Shown here: positions 34,101-42,394 of the stretch, piece after piece
Layout: every line of letters begins with the position of its first letter
Numbering within the stretch: the first letter of the stretch is position 1
Assembly (NCBI GenBank): GCA_016706225.1
Contig: JADJKB010000008.1
Span: forward strand, 62,001-126,000
Length of the DNA stretch: 64,000 nucleotides
From: Myxococcales bacterium
GTDB taxonomy: Bacteria > Myxococcota_A > Polyangia > Polyangiales > Polyangiaceae
Direction of reading: 5' to 3'
Notes under the pieces: model-generated
Seen by the model: the letters and a program-made list of their open reading frames with translations, nothing else
The model's database searches: none
What the model was told of the DNA's origin: nothing
Made by a program: the position numbers and the translations under genes

Positions 34101-35701
34101 TGTGGGCAGAGAAGGAAAAGAACCCGCAGAAGGCCATCGAGGCCCTCGAAGAGGCGCAGGAGCTGAAGCCCGAGGACCACATCCTCTTGCACAAGTTGCT
34201 GCAGCTCTACGGTGAGGCGCAGGAGTGGCAGAAGATGATCGACACACTGCAGTCGATCGCTTCCATCGAGGAAAAGCCCGAGATCAAGAGCCGGTATTTC
34301 TACACGATGGCTCAGATCTACCGCGACAAGCTGAACGAGCTCGATCGCGCGGTGGAGCTCTTCAACGAGTCACTGGACTTGAACCCGAGCTATCTGCAGG
34401 CGTTCGAGCGCATCAACAAGATCCTGACCCAGGAGAAGAACTGGAAGCAGCTCGAGCGCTCTTACCGGAAGATGCTGCATCGCATCGCGGGCAAGGGGAA
34501 CAACGACCTCGAGCACACGCTGTGGCATCAGCTGGGCCTGATCTACCGCGACCGGCTCCAGCGACCGGATGAGGCCATCGAGGCCTTCAAGATGGCCACG
34601 ACCATCAAGCCCGGCGACGCCATGCAGCACCAGATCTTGGCTGAGCTGTACGAGGTCAGCGAGCGCTTCGACGAAGCGATCGGCGAGCAACGCAACATCC
34701 TCGAGGTCGATCCGCTCAAGGTGGAGCCGTATCGCGCGCTGTATCGGCTGTACCTACAGAAACACGCCTACGACGAGGCCTGGTGCTTGGCGGCCGCCAT
34801 GGCCTTCATGAAGAAGATCGACGGCGAAGAGAAGCAGTTCTTCGAGGACTACCGGCCGCAGGGCATGCTGCAGGTGAAGGGACGCCTCTCGAACGAGCTC
34901 TGGGTCCGGCACCTGTTCCACCCGGACGAGAACATCTACATCTCCAAGATCATGGAGATGATCGCGCCGGCAGCGCTGCAGGCGAAGATTGCGCAGCTCC
35001 AGTCACAAGGAAAGCTGCCGACGCTCGACAAACGCTTCAAGCAGGATCCGGCCACCTCGACCGTTACCTTTGCCAAGACGTTTGGCTGGGCCGCGCAGGT
35101 GCTCGGGATCCCGTCGCCGGAGCTGTACGTGCGCAATGACGTCCCGGGTTCGATCATTGCGGTTCCGGCCGTGCCGCCCGCATCGCTCGCCGGTCAGACC
35201 GTGCTCACCGGGTTCCAGCCTCAGGAGCTGACGTTCATCTGCGGCAAGCACCTGTCGTACTACCGCGGTGAACACTACATCCGGACGCTGTTCCCGACGC
35301 AGGCCGAGCTGACCATCATGCTGTTTGCTGGTGTGATGATCGCTGCGCCCAATACTCCGATGCCGGCGGACATGCAGGCTCAGATCCGCGCAACGGCCCA
35401 AGAGCTGGCGAAGTACATGCAGCCGGTGCAGCTCGAGGGGCTGCGTATCGTCGTGAAGAAGTTCATCGACGAGGGCGCCAAGGCCAACATCAAGCGCTGG
35501 AACCAGGCGGTCGAGCAGACGGCGTGTCGCACCGGGCTCTTGGTCTGTGCCGACCTCGAGATCGCAAAGAAGATCATCGGCGCCGAGCCGTCGCTGCCAG
35601 GTGACCTCACGCCGGCGGAGAAGATCAAGGATCTGCTCCTGTTCAGCGTGAGCGAGCACTACGCACAGCTGCGCAAGGCGCTGGGTATCGCGGTCGGCTG
35701 A
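31154..35701 (+). CDS. Giant cytoplasmic TPR protein, GltI/AgmK-like: C-terminal 1515 codons after the in-frame TAA
   Basis: This continues the same reading frame immediately after TAA 31151-31153 (TLAGLYEAQGKWAELTDMLE). There is no ATG or ribosome-binding site near the break; the first possible start, TTG 31166, has no Shine-Dalgarno sequence, so independent translation is unlikely. TPR-like repeats continue to about residue 1200 of this part. The last 300 residues are a non-repeat domain (from about 'MKKIDGEEKQFFEDYRPQGM' to the end) with 'LTFICGKHLSYYRGEHYIRT', a layout that recalls a degenerate metallopeptidase-type domain seen at the ends of other myxobacterial TPR proteins; this last point is weak. 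If joined, it completes a 3,759-codon gene. A hairpin follows the TGA stop. Confidence 0.82.
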   Translation, partial: TLAGLYEAQGKWAELTDMLERHFDIAESDEERVNILTRRARLFSEQLERDDEALETWQRVLDIDFSNVAALRAIAQIWRTRQDPRELVAALHASIDRAAALLDAVELVAIYRELGKTYGHVLEQPFESAEAWRNLLEVDPNDFEAMAELERTYRAEERWVEVVDVKMRRAEAIQEPAEKVRELLEVTQIWKKEVSDYDKATPAFEKVLVIDPTHDEAFESLERLHTAAERWEQLIEIYLNRLETREVVEEKNDLLRRIARVFEEKLDDKNQAFDALVNAFAEDYGDDESVKYLERMAAGTGRWGELINTANAWLKEEEDSRKKIELCLRLGKWYGEDLGHPEYAQPYYAQVMQLDPNNVQVLRQMASIYRLGAQWQKMGETLTRALDVAVANDDKKVILCDLGDLLEKHMSQADQGITFYRRALDVDPLFLPALESLERIYDQRGNHADLVQILTSKVQALTDPDQIAQHKMRLGGLYETALGDFERAGKVYREVLELDGSSIFALRGLERIYQALQTWPDMIDILERQLDVVETERERVDVLLKLAQIQEEQFLKADLAAQRLEQAVEIDAGCEPAYVSLERCYRRLKQWLDLINTYERHVAEAADQDTKIELFSAMAEVYSQEVGDVDRAIDAYQNIVDLDENNIEALDALSKLYEKQGDAARAIESMTRVADLTTDGTQRVEMYYRIGKSLDEKLSDRSQAQERFEMALDLDPTHLPTLAALRIIAVDEQDWDRAARYLEQEQLNTQAPRARAKLLVELGKLRDEMLNEHEQAVLAYELAMQCDEDCEEAALPLVQEYSNVGRWQEAEPLAEMLVKKSKNHERHEQHLLHKLLGKVHAALGNADRALKAYQAANHLDLTDQEAIRGIADAGYDLKDWPTALTSYQKVLTALSEDEVELRTDVYYRLGCIKREQHQAKQAINNFEKALALNGEHRPTLEALIDVYAGANDWKQVAAYKRQVLDSVFEGDERYTLLNDIGDLWAEKEKNPQKAIEALEEAQELKPEDHILLHKLLQLYGEAQEWQKMIDTLQSIASIEEKPEIKSRYFYTMAQIYRDKLNELDRAVELFNESLDLNPSYLQAFERINKILTQEKNWKQLERSYRKMLHRIAGKGNNDLEHTLWHQLGLIYRDRLQRPDEAIEAFKMATTIKPGDAMQHQILAELYEVSERFDEAIGEQRNILEVDPLKVEPYRALYRLYLQKHAYDEAWCLAAAMAFMKKIDGEEKQFFEDYRPQGMLQVKGRLSNELWVRHLFHPDENIYISKIMEMIAPAALQAKIAQLQSQGKLPTLDKRFKQDPATSTVTFAKTFGWAAQVLGIPSPELYVRNDVPGSIIAVPAVPPASLAGQTVLTGFQPQELTFICGKHLSYYRGEHYIRTLFPTQAELTIMLFAGVMIAAPNTPMPADMQAQIRATAQELAKYMQPVQLEGLRIVVKKFIDEGAKANIKRWNQAVEQTACRTGLLVCADLEIAKKIIGAEPSLPGDLTPAEKIKDLLLFSVSEHYAQLRKALGIAVG

Positions 35702-35705
35702 GTTC

Positions 35706-35725
35706 CGGCGGGCCAGAGCCCGCCG
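35706..35725 (+). terminator. Hairpin after the giant TPR gene
   Basis: CGGCGGGC / GCCCGCCG with a 4-nt loop begins 5 nt past the stop codon. It lacks a T-tract, so it is termination-like or a 3'-end stabiliser. Confidence 0.4.
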
Positions 35726-35888
35726 CGAGCGCGGACATCCAGCGAGGTCGGGCGCGGGCATCGGCTGAGGGTCGCGAGGCCCGATGTCGGGCGTGTCCGC
35801 GAGCGCGAGCCGCCTGGGGTCATGCGGCCCGAGGTTGGCGCGGCGACCGCGCGGTCAAGAGGCGGAGACCTCCGCAGCCAGAGCCTGG

Positions 35889-36647
35889 CTATTTTCCAGG
35901 CAGGTCCAGCGTGACGCGCACGCCCGTCAGGAAATTCCAGTGGGCGGCGGCCGCGCCAAGATCACCGCTGGAGCGTGAGGAGTAGTAGCCCATGTCGAGC
36001 TCGAGGTACGGGCCGAAGCCGACCTTGTCGAACGCATACCAGTCTCCACCCACGGCGAGACGCAGCCACTCGATGCCCGAGTAGGTAACGTCAGCGCCGA
36101 AGCCGGAGATCTTGGTGGTGCGGTAGCCGAGGCCGGCTGACATCCAGGGGTCGAACCGCACCCCTTGAACCAGGTGGTAGCGCACGAAGGCGCCGAACGC
36201 AGTGCTCTGGGTCTTGCAGTCCGCGCAGTTCGTGGAGTTGCCGAGACGCAGGTGCTGGCCGAACGCGCCCACGGCGACGGTGCGACTCAACCCGTAGGCT
36301 GCGTCGAGCCCGAACGCCCAACCGGAGCCCATCGCGTCGGTTTGTGGCGCCTTGGCCTCGAGCTTGCCAAACGGCACGGCCACGCCCGCGGACGGCGAGA
36401 GCTGAAAGTGGCCCGCGAGCTGATCCGGAGCCGGGATCACCAGGGGTGGCTCCGGACCGTCTTCGTCGGGGGCTTCCGTCGGGGCGGCCTTCGGTTTGGG
36501 GGCCGGGGCGTCGCCGGGACCCGGCGCGGATTCCGAAGCGTCGTCCTCGGTTCCATCACCCGCCTCGCCGGGCGTCTCCTGAGCTGCCGCATTGAGCGGA
36601 AACCCGCCGAGACATGCCGCCGCGACCAGTGGCCAGAACCTGGACAT
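35889..36647 (-). CDS. Outer-membrane beta-barrel protein
   Basis: A 252-residue exported protein. The signal peptide MSRFWPLVAAACLGGFPLNAAAQ is followed by an acidic, Pro-rich linker (about 24-75) and an OmpA/W-like eight-strand barrel: 'FQLSPSAGVAVPFGKLEAKA', 'GFGADVTYSGIEWLRLAVGG', 'VGFGPYLELDMGYYSSRSSG', ending in the hydrophobic strand WNFLTGVRVTLDLPGK. A CADC pair sits in an external loop. TAACAA lies 7 nt before the ATG, a possible -10 for a leaderless transcript. It converges on the giant TPR gene. GltH of M. xanthus is also a barrel of the Glt complex, but nothing here proves identity. Confidence 0.78.
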   Translation of the reverse strand: MSRFWPLVAAACLGGFPLNAAAQETPGEAGDGTEDDASESAPGPGDAPAPKPKAAPTEAPDEDGPEPPLVIPAPDQLAGHFQLSPSAGVAVPFGKLEAKAPQTDAMGSGWAFGLDAAYGLSRTVAVGAFGQHLRLGNSTNCADCKTQSTAFGAFVRYHLVQGVRFDPWMSAGLGYRTTKISGFGADVTYSGIEWLRLAVGGDWYAFDKVGFGPYLELDMGYYSSRSSGDLGAAAAHWNFLTGVRVTLDLPGK

Positions 36648-36805
36648 GGGCGCCTTGTTAGCACGGCGTTCGGGCGCCGGGACAGCCCATTCCCGGCCGG
36701 CGACGGCGAGGTCGCCTCAGGGTGCGGAATGGCCAGCAGACTCTGGCGCACCAGCGCCCCCGGCGCCGCGCAACTCGCGGGCCCAGCCGCCGATGTCGAC
36801 CCACC

Positions 36806-38083
36806 ATGGAGAACGGCGCCGAGAGCACGGGAGAGGTCACGCTCGAAGTGACACGGGAGCGGATCCGGGGTCCGTGGGTGCTCGAGATCGGGACTCCTGA
36901 AGGCTCGCGGCAGGCCCGCCTCGAACCTGGGCGCCCGCTCGTGCTCGGGGCCGGGCGCCTCGCCGACGTGCGTGTTCTGGACCCAACCGTCAGCGCACGA
37001 CACTGTCGTGTCACCGCGACCGCGCGGGGGGTTGCGGTCGAGGATGTGGGATCGAAGAACGGTGTGTTCGTGGGGGCGGCTCGCGTCAGCCACGCGCTGC
37101 TCGCAAAGCGGTTGGGAGCGTTTGTCATCGGGCGCACGACTGTGGTCTTGCGTGGACCGGAGGCAGACGACGAGAGCGGTACCAGGGAGGGGATCCCGGG
37201 TTTGGTCGGCACCTCATCAGCCATGCTGCGGGTGGCCGAAGAGGTCCGACGTCATGCACCGCTGAGGGCTCCAGTGCTCGTGCGCGGGGAGTCCGGTACC
37301 GGAAAGGATCTCGTTGCCCAGGCGTTGCATCGACTCAGCGGGCGGTCCGGCGCGTTCGTACCGCTCAACGTGGGCGCCGTGCCGGAATCCCTCGCGGACG
37401 GCGAGTTGTTCGGGCATCGCCGCGGTGCGTTTACTGGAGCAGTGGCCACGCGCCTCGGGGCGTTCGAGCAAGCGCAACGCGGCACGCTGTTTCTGGACGA
37501 GGTCGCGGAGCTACCCGCCAGCATGCAGGTCAAGTTGTTGCGTGTCGTCGAGGACGGGGTCGTGCGCCCCGTCGGTGCGAGTCAGCCGCTGACGGTGGAT
37601 GTGCGGGTGGTTTCCGCGACCTGGGCGCCGCTCGAAGAATGGGTGCAATTGCGGCGATTCCGCGCGGATCTCCTGCACCGCTTGAGCACGGTGGTGATCG
37701 AAATTCCGCCCCTCCGCCAGCGAAAGAGCGACATTCCCATGTTGTGCCACGCTCTCATCAGGCGCTTTGTGCCCGAGGTTGGCCCCAAGTGTCTGACCAG
37801 CGGAGCAATCGCCCGGCTCGTGGAGCACACCTGGCCGGGAAACGTACGCGAGCTCGGGGCGGTGTTGTATCGAGCGGCGGTCGCGACGGACAGTGAAGTG
37901 ATCGAAGCGTGTCACGTGCAGTTGCCCGAGATCCCGATCGGGATTCGACCCCAGGCGCTGGCGCCCGCAGAGGCCCTCGTGTTGCTAGAGCGTCATGCCG
38001 GCAACATCACCGCCGCGTCGCGGGCGGCTCAAGTGCCGCGTTCGACCTTTCGCTCGTGGCTGGGAAAAGCCAGGGAGCGTTAG
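36806..38083 (+). CDS. FHA-domain sigma-54-dependent transcriptional activator
   Basis: A 425-residue bacterial enhancer-binding protein. Residues about 25-110 form an FHA domain ('VLGAGRLADVRVLDPTVSAR', 'VEDVGSKNGVFV'), so its input is a phosphothreonine made by a Ser/Thr kinase. The AAA+ domain follows: Walker A GESGTGKD, the sigma-54 contact loop RRGAFTGA, Walker B GTLFLDEVAELP, and the TWPGNVREL arginine region. The C-terminal helix-turn-helix is NITAASRAAQVPRSTFRSWL. All motifs needed for sigma-54 activation are present. ATG 36806 gives the FHA an appropriate N-terminus; an upstream ATG in frame at 36722 gives only low-complexity basic sequence. Myxobacteria use many such FHA activators in development. 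Targets are not readable. Confidence 0.92.
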   Translation: MENGAESTGEVTLEVTRERIRGPWVLEIGTPEGSRQARLEPGRPLVLGAGRLADVRVLDPTVSARHCRVTATARGVAVEDVGSKNGVFVGAARVSHALLAKRLGAFVIGRTTVVLRGPEADDESGTREGIPGLVGTSSAMLRVAEEVRRHAPLRAPVLVRGESGTGKDLVAQALHRLSGRSGAFVPLNVGAVPESLADGELFGHRRGAFTGAVATRLGAFEQAQRGTLFLDEVAELPASMQVKLLRVVEDGVVRPVGASQPLTVDVRVVSATWAPLEEWVQLRRFRADLLHRLSTVVIEIPPLRQRKSDIPMLCHALIRRFVPEVGPKCLTSGAIARLVEHTWPGNVRELGAVLYRAAVATDSEVIEACHVQLPEIPIGIRPQALAPAEALVLLERHAGNITAASRAAQVPRSTFRSWLGKARER

Positions 38084-38094
38084 GTTCTTCGGGC

Positions 38095-39264
38095 TCAGAA
38101 CTGACCGACGACGCCAAGTCCGCGCTCGGTCGGGCTCATGAGCGGGACGACGGCGGCACGGAAGTCATGGTGCTTTGCGGTCTGCTTGCGACCGTTCTTG
38201 CCGACCGTGGCTTTGTTGGAGCCGGTGTCCACGAAGTAATAAACGACGGTGCCAGCGACAGCGACGCCAGCAACGACGAAACTCACGGTCGAGAGACTCT
38301 TCTGTGAATCGCCGTCATCGACGCGCGCCTGGTACTTGTCGCAGGCGACGCGGAAGTCGACCGGTGAAGTCTTGACCGGTGGGCCACAGGGGCCGTTGAT
38401 GCCGGAGGCCTGCGCCTTGTCGACGATCTTCAGCCGAATGGACTCGGCGTCGTCGTAGCTCGACTTCGAGGCGACGGCGAAGCCAACGCCGCCCGCCAAA
38501 CCGACGAGGGCGAGACCGCCGCCGACCCACGCGAGAGGTGTGCTCTTGGCCCAAGGCAAGAATCCCGGTTTGTCCGAGCCCTTGTCGCCCTCGGGTGGTT
38601 TGCCGCCCGGTGGGAACGGCTGCCCCATGGGTGGGCCTGCCGGCCCTGGGCCGGTGGCAGGACCGGGACCGGGTGGCAGAGGAGCGACTGGAGTGCCCGC
38701 CCCGTCGAAGTTGAGATCGACGGAGCCCGTCTGCCCTGCGATCGCCGTGACCGTGGAAGCGGCGGTCTTGCCATCCTTGCGAGCCTCGAGGTTGTGTGAC
38801 CCCGGCTTCAAGAAGATCGCCCCCGGTAGCGGAGAGCGACCTTCGAGCGTCCCGTCGACGAACACATCCGCGCCTTCGGCGCTGACCGCAACATTGAGCT
38901 CGCCCACGCTCGCCTTGGCTGCAGCGAGCCCCTTCTCTGCTTCTTGACGTTCCGCAGCGCTCGCCTCTTTGTTCTCGCGCAGGTACTGCGAGAAGTGTTT
39001 TGCCGAGTCCGCTTCCCGCGATGAGCGAAGCTCGCTCTGGGCGAGATTCAGCAGCACGGCGGGGTGTTTCTTGAGCGCGTACGCCTGGAGGAACGCCGCT
39101 CTGGCCTTGTCGTATTGTTTGCCGTCGTAAAACTTCACGCCCTCCTGGAAGCGCTCCCGCGCCATCTGGATTGAGGCGTCGTCCTGGACATGGACGACCT
39201 CCGTCGAAGTCATCGGGGCGAGGGCCACGAATGCGGCGAAAAGGGCTGCGTGTCGGCGGGTCAT
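38095..39264 (-). CDS. Secreted TPR-PEGA domain protein with membrane anchor
   Basis: A 389-residue envelope protein. An N-terminal hydrophobic signal leads to TPR helices (about 30-110, 'ARERFQEGVKFYDGKQYDKA' and 'HPAVLLNLAQSELRSSREAD'), then a PEGA beta-domain (about 120-195, 'VFVDGTLEGRSPLPGAIFLK' and 'GSHNLEARKDGKTAAST'), a Pro/Gly-rich linker (to about 235), a first hydrophobic helix (LAWVGGGLALVGLAGGVGFA), a short cysteine-containing loop, and a second helix (VSFVVAGVAVAGTVVYYFV). PEGA domains are small surface-exposed modules. The family is abundant in Polyangiales. It follows 31 bp after the Pro/Ala-rich gene on the same strand and converges on the sigma-54 activator. Confidence 0.83.
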   Translation of the reverse strand: MTRRHAALFAAFVALAPMTSTEVVHVQDDASIQMARERFQEGVKFYDGKQYDKARAAFLQAYALKKHPAVLLNLAQSELRSSREADSAKHFSQYLRENKEASAAERQEAEKGLAAAKASVGELNVAVSAEGADVFVDGTLEGRSPLPGAIFLKPGSHNLEARKDGKTAASTVTAIAGQTGSVDLNFDGAGTPVAPLPPGPGPATGPGPAGPPMGQPFPPGGKPPEGDKGSDKPGFLPWAKSTPLAWVGGGLALVGLAGGVGFAVASKSSYDDAESIRLKIVDKAQASGINGPCGPPVKTSPVDFRVACDKYQARVDDGDSQKSLSTVSFVVAGVAVAGTVVYYFVDTGSNKATVGKNGRKQTAKHHDFRAAVVPLMSPTERGLGVVGQF

Positions 39265-39295
39265 TGGGGGGCTCGTCGGAGTGGATTACTTCGGC

Positions 39296-40393
39296 TCAGA
39301 ACGGGGTGTCACGAACGATCGTCCCGCCGCCCTTGGGGGCAGTGGGTTTCGGGCCAGTCGGCTTCGCCGGTCCCGGTTTCGCCACAGGTTTCGCCGCGGC
39401 CACCGGCTTCGGCTCCGGTTTTGCGGGTTTCGCTGGAGGCGGCGCCTTTGCCTCGGGCTCCGGCGGCGAGGCCTTCGCTTCGGGCTCCGGCGTCTCTGCT
39501 TTCGGCTCGCTTGGCGGGGGCGCCTCGACGGCGGGTTTCTCCGTGACGGTTGCGGCGGGTTTGGCTGCTGCCGGGAGCGAGCTCGTGCGCTCTGCCGGTT
39601 TCGGCTCTTCCGGAGTTCCTCCACCCATGAGCAGCTTCACGCCGCCCAGCAACAGGATGAGCGCCGCAACGCCGAGCACCGCGTAGACCACGTTGTTGCG
39701 TTTGACCGGAGTGACAGGGATGTCGTCTTCTTCGTATCGCGCGCCACGCTGCGATCGAGGGGCCTCGGCTGCCCGCGCAACCTGTGCACCCGGAGCCACG
39801 GCGGCCGCGGGCGCCTGGACGACGGGTGAACCTTGCGCGACAACGGGTGCGGCAGGCGCGGGGGCTGCGAACGCGGCGGGGGGAGCGGCGGCTGCGGCTT
39901 GCTGGACGGCTTCTTCGTCGACACTGCCGAGCATCAACGTCTTGCCTGCACCCGGGCTCTTCGCGGGTGCCGCTGGATCCACCGGAGGAGTCGCGGCCGC
40001 AGGGGACGAGGCTGGTGGTGCCGGTGCCACGCCAATCATCGTCTTCTTGTGATCGACCGTGGGTGCGGGCGGTTCGGGTTCCGGCGCGGCCGGAGCCTTT
40101 GAGCCAGCGGCAACCACGGGGCGCGCGATGATCTTGGACGCAGGTGCAGCGGGCGCGGCTTCCGCAGTTGCGGCCGCCGCCGCCGGTGCGCCCTCGGTTG
40201 TTACCGCGGCCGCGGTCTCGGGCGCCGCCCCTGATGCGGGCTCAACCGCGGCAGCCGACGCGGCGGGCTCGGTCGGCTCCGGCGAATTGGCCTCGACCTC
40301 CGATTCCCACATCGGCGTGAAATGGCTGGCCAGCTCGTCGGCCTCGTCAGGATTGACGGGGTCGATGGCAGCGCCCTGATTCTCGTCCGCCAT
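39296..40393 (-). CDS. Pro/Ala-rich single-TM protein with KTM/KTL motifs
   Basis: A 365-residue protein of unknown function, nearly all low complexity. The N-terminus (MADENQGAAIDPVNPDEADE) is acidic; residues 45-215 are Ala/Pro repeats, in which two short conserved-looking motifs stand out, HKKTMIGVAP and GKTLMLG. One membrane helix follows (about 240-260, NVVYAVLGVAALILLLGGVK), then about 100 residues of Pro/Lys/Glu repeats. No signal peptide is present, so the N-terminus is cytoplasmic and the C-terminal repeat periplasmic. Similar KTMxG threonine motifs occur in linkers of myxobacterial kinases and GYF/FHA proteins, suggesting phosphorylation-dependent docking, but that is inference. Co-transcribed with the PEGA gene. 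Confidence 0.75.
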   Translation of the reverse strand: MADENQGAAIDPVNPDEADELASHFTPMWESEVEANSPEPTEPAASAAAVEPASGAAPETAAAVTTEGAPAAAAATAEAAPAAPASKIIARPVVAAGSKAPAAPEPEPPAPTVDHKKTMIGVAPAPPASSPAAATPPVDPAAPAKSPGAGKTLMLGSVDEEAVQQAAAAAPPAAFAAPAPAAPVVAQGSPVVQAPAAAVAPGAQVARAAEAPRSQRGARYEEDDIPVTPVKRNNVVYAVLGVAALILLLGGVKLLMGGGTPEEPKPAERTSSLPAAAKPAATVTEKPAVEAPPPSEPKAETPEPEAKASPPEPEAKAPPPAKPAKPEPKPVAAAKPVAKPGPAKPTGPKPTAPKGGGTIVRDTPF

Positions 40394-40541
40394 GGCGTTC
40401 GTCCTCGCGCAAACGCTTGAAGGCTAGCACCCGGTGGCCCCCTGCCGCAACGCACGGAGTCCGCGAATTTCCAAGGGAAAGCCCGGGAACATCCACGCGT
40501 GCTTGGCCCAACGGGCCTTCATCGGGCAACTCTTGCCCGTG

Positions 40542-42216
40542 ATGGCGCCCTGGCTGACCGCTCGAATCGCGCTCGGTGCGCTGCTCGCGACCGCCTGCGG
40601 AGGGGGCTCGACCGCGCCTGCCGGTGGGACTTCGGCCGCGGTCTCCGCGGTCTTGGCGCCCGTGGTTCTGCCTGGCCGGGCCGAGGCGGTGGCCGAAGCA
40701 GACCGCTTGGCGGTTGCCGCATCGAAGGCGAGTGGACAAGAGCAGATCGCTCTCACCCGCCGGGCTGCGGAGCTGCGGTCTCGCTTGTGGCGCATCGAAC
40801 ATCGAGACGCCGACGTGCTCGAGGCATTGGAGCTCTATCGGGGCATCGAGCAAAAGACCGGGGAGGCTGCCTGCCTCGCGCGTTTGGATCGCGCGCTGCT
40901 GGAGGGGGAGCAACGCGGCGAGCCCGCCGAGACCTATCGCTCGGTGTACCGCACCAAGGTCGGGGCCGCCGGCGGCGTGTGTCTCGAGCGAGCGGAGCGA
41001 GTGCTGGCTGTGCTCTCCGCTTTCCGACCGCTTCCCAACGTGCTCGGCGAGATCGAGCGTCAAGCAAAGGGCAGCGACTCGGGTGCGGCCGACGCGGGCG
41101 ATCGCGCGTCTGCCGCCGCCAGCGTTCGGATCGACCCGAGCGGTCCGGTGGTCGTTCCCACGTTGCAAGGTGCGCGGCCCACCGGGCCAGTTCGAATCAC
41201 CAACATCGAACGCTATGGTGCCAAGGACGCGGCGAGGATCGTGGTCTTCGTCACCCACCCCACGCTGTTCGACGTGGGGTTCATCGCTGGCCAAGGCGCA
41301 GCCGGTCCGCGGTTGTACGTGGACATCGACGGCGCGAGCTACAAGGGTGCGCTCGAACATGCCGTCGGAGGCCTGGTCGAGCGTGTGCGCATGGGAAAGC
41401 GCGGCAAGGGCACGCGGGTCGTTCTGGACCTGCGCTCTGAGGTGCACCGCAAGGTCTTCTATCTGCCCGAGCCATTTCGCCTGGTAATCGACGTTTCGAC
41501 GCAGCCGACGACCTCGGCGCCCGTAGACGCCACCGGCGGACCGCGCACGATCCGGAGAGTCGTGCTCGATCCTGGCCACGGCGGGCATGATCCGGGTGCG
41601 ATCGGCGCCGCTGGCCTGCGGGAGAAGGATGTCACGTTGGACATTGCCCATCGAGCGGCGCCGCTTCTGTCGCGCGAGCTCGGGGTTTCCACGCTGCTCA
41701 CGCGCGACGCGGACGACTTCGTGGCGCTCGATGCCCGGACGGCTCGAGCCAATGCGTTCCAGGCCGACCTCTTCGTCTCGATTCACTGCAACGCGAGCGA
41801 GGACCCTGCGGCGCACGGTTTCATGACCTTCGTCTTGGATGAGTCCCGGGACGCGCTGGCGTCATCGATCGCGGCGCGCGAGAACGCCGCGTCCGCCGCC
41901 GCCGCGGCCGAACTCGCGAACGCGATGAGCCGCGTGCTCGACGCGGGCTCCATCTCTCGCTCGGTACAGCTGGCAGACCTGCTACAGAAGTCCGCGCGGG
42001 CGTCGCTCTCGCCCTCGTACGCGGACGCCTCAGGATGGTGGCGTCAAGCGCGCAGGCTTCTACGTGCTGGCCGGCGCGCGCATGCCGGCCGTCCTCTTCG
42101 AGACCAGCTTCATCTCCAATCCGTTGGAAGAGTCGCGGCTCAACGCGGGCGACTACCGGCAGAAGCTCGCGGATGCGATTGTGAACGCCGTTCGAGCGTA
42201 CCGCGAGGGTCGCTGA
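40542..42216 (+). CDS. N-acetylmuramoyl-L-alanine amidase, AmiC type, frameshifted near its 3' end
   Basis: A cell-wall amidase that cuts the bond between muramic acid and the stem peptide. The lipoprotein-type signal (MAPWLTARIALGALLATAC) is followed by helices (about 60-170), an AMIN domain (about 205-315) and the Amidase_3 domain: LDPGHGGHDPGAIG (His346), LREKDVTLDIA, FVSIHCNASEDPAAHG. The unshifted frame becomes nonsense after SPSYADA and runs to 42266. Shifting one base at about 42031 restores GGVKRAGFYVLAGARMPAVL, FETSFISNPLEESRLN and the normal C-terminus, ending with TGA 42214-42216. The catalytic Glu lies in this second part. So it is a +1-base frameshift, either real or a consensus error. 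The start at 40542 gives a proper signal sequence. Confidence 0.85.
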
Positions 42217-42246
42217 GTGAGGCGGCCAGCGGTCGTTCGGAGACTC

Positions 42247-42394
42247 AAGAGCTGTCCAAGAATTGAACAGCTCTTTCACCTTGTCATCGGGGAGGCACGC
42301 GCCTCCCCGCCCCAACGAAGTGAATTCGTTGGGGCCCCACCCCACGCGGGCCGGCTTCGCCGGCTTGCGCCAGGCCAATTTTTGGACAGCTCTT
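42247..42394. repeat. 148-bp palindromic element with perfect 13-bp terminal inverted repeats
   Basis: The ends are AAGAGCTGTCCAA (42247-42259) and its exact complement TTGGACAGCTCTT (42382-42394). Inside are three further hairpins: GGGGAGGC/GCCTCCCC (42289-42308), CCCCAACGAA/TTCGTTGGGG (42310-42334) and GCCGGC/GCCGGC (42350-42364). A second copy of ACAGCTCTT (42267-42275) can also pair with the left end. There is no coding capacity. It sits between two convergent genes, its right end overlapping the NUDIX stop codon. This looks like a miniature inverted-repeat or REP-like element, or an elaborate bidirectional terminator. Confidence 0.8.

Noticed and set aside
31166..35701. Independent gene starting at TTG 31166 after the in-frame stop
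   Set aside because: There is no Shine-Dalgarno sequence, it starts in the middle of a TPR helix, and it is in frame with the upstream part; a broken single gene explains it better.
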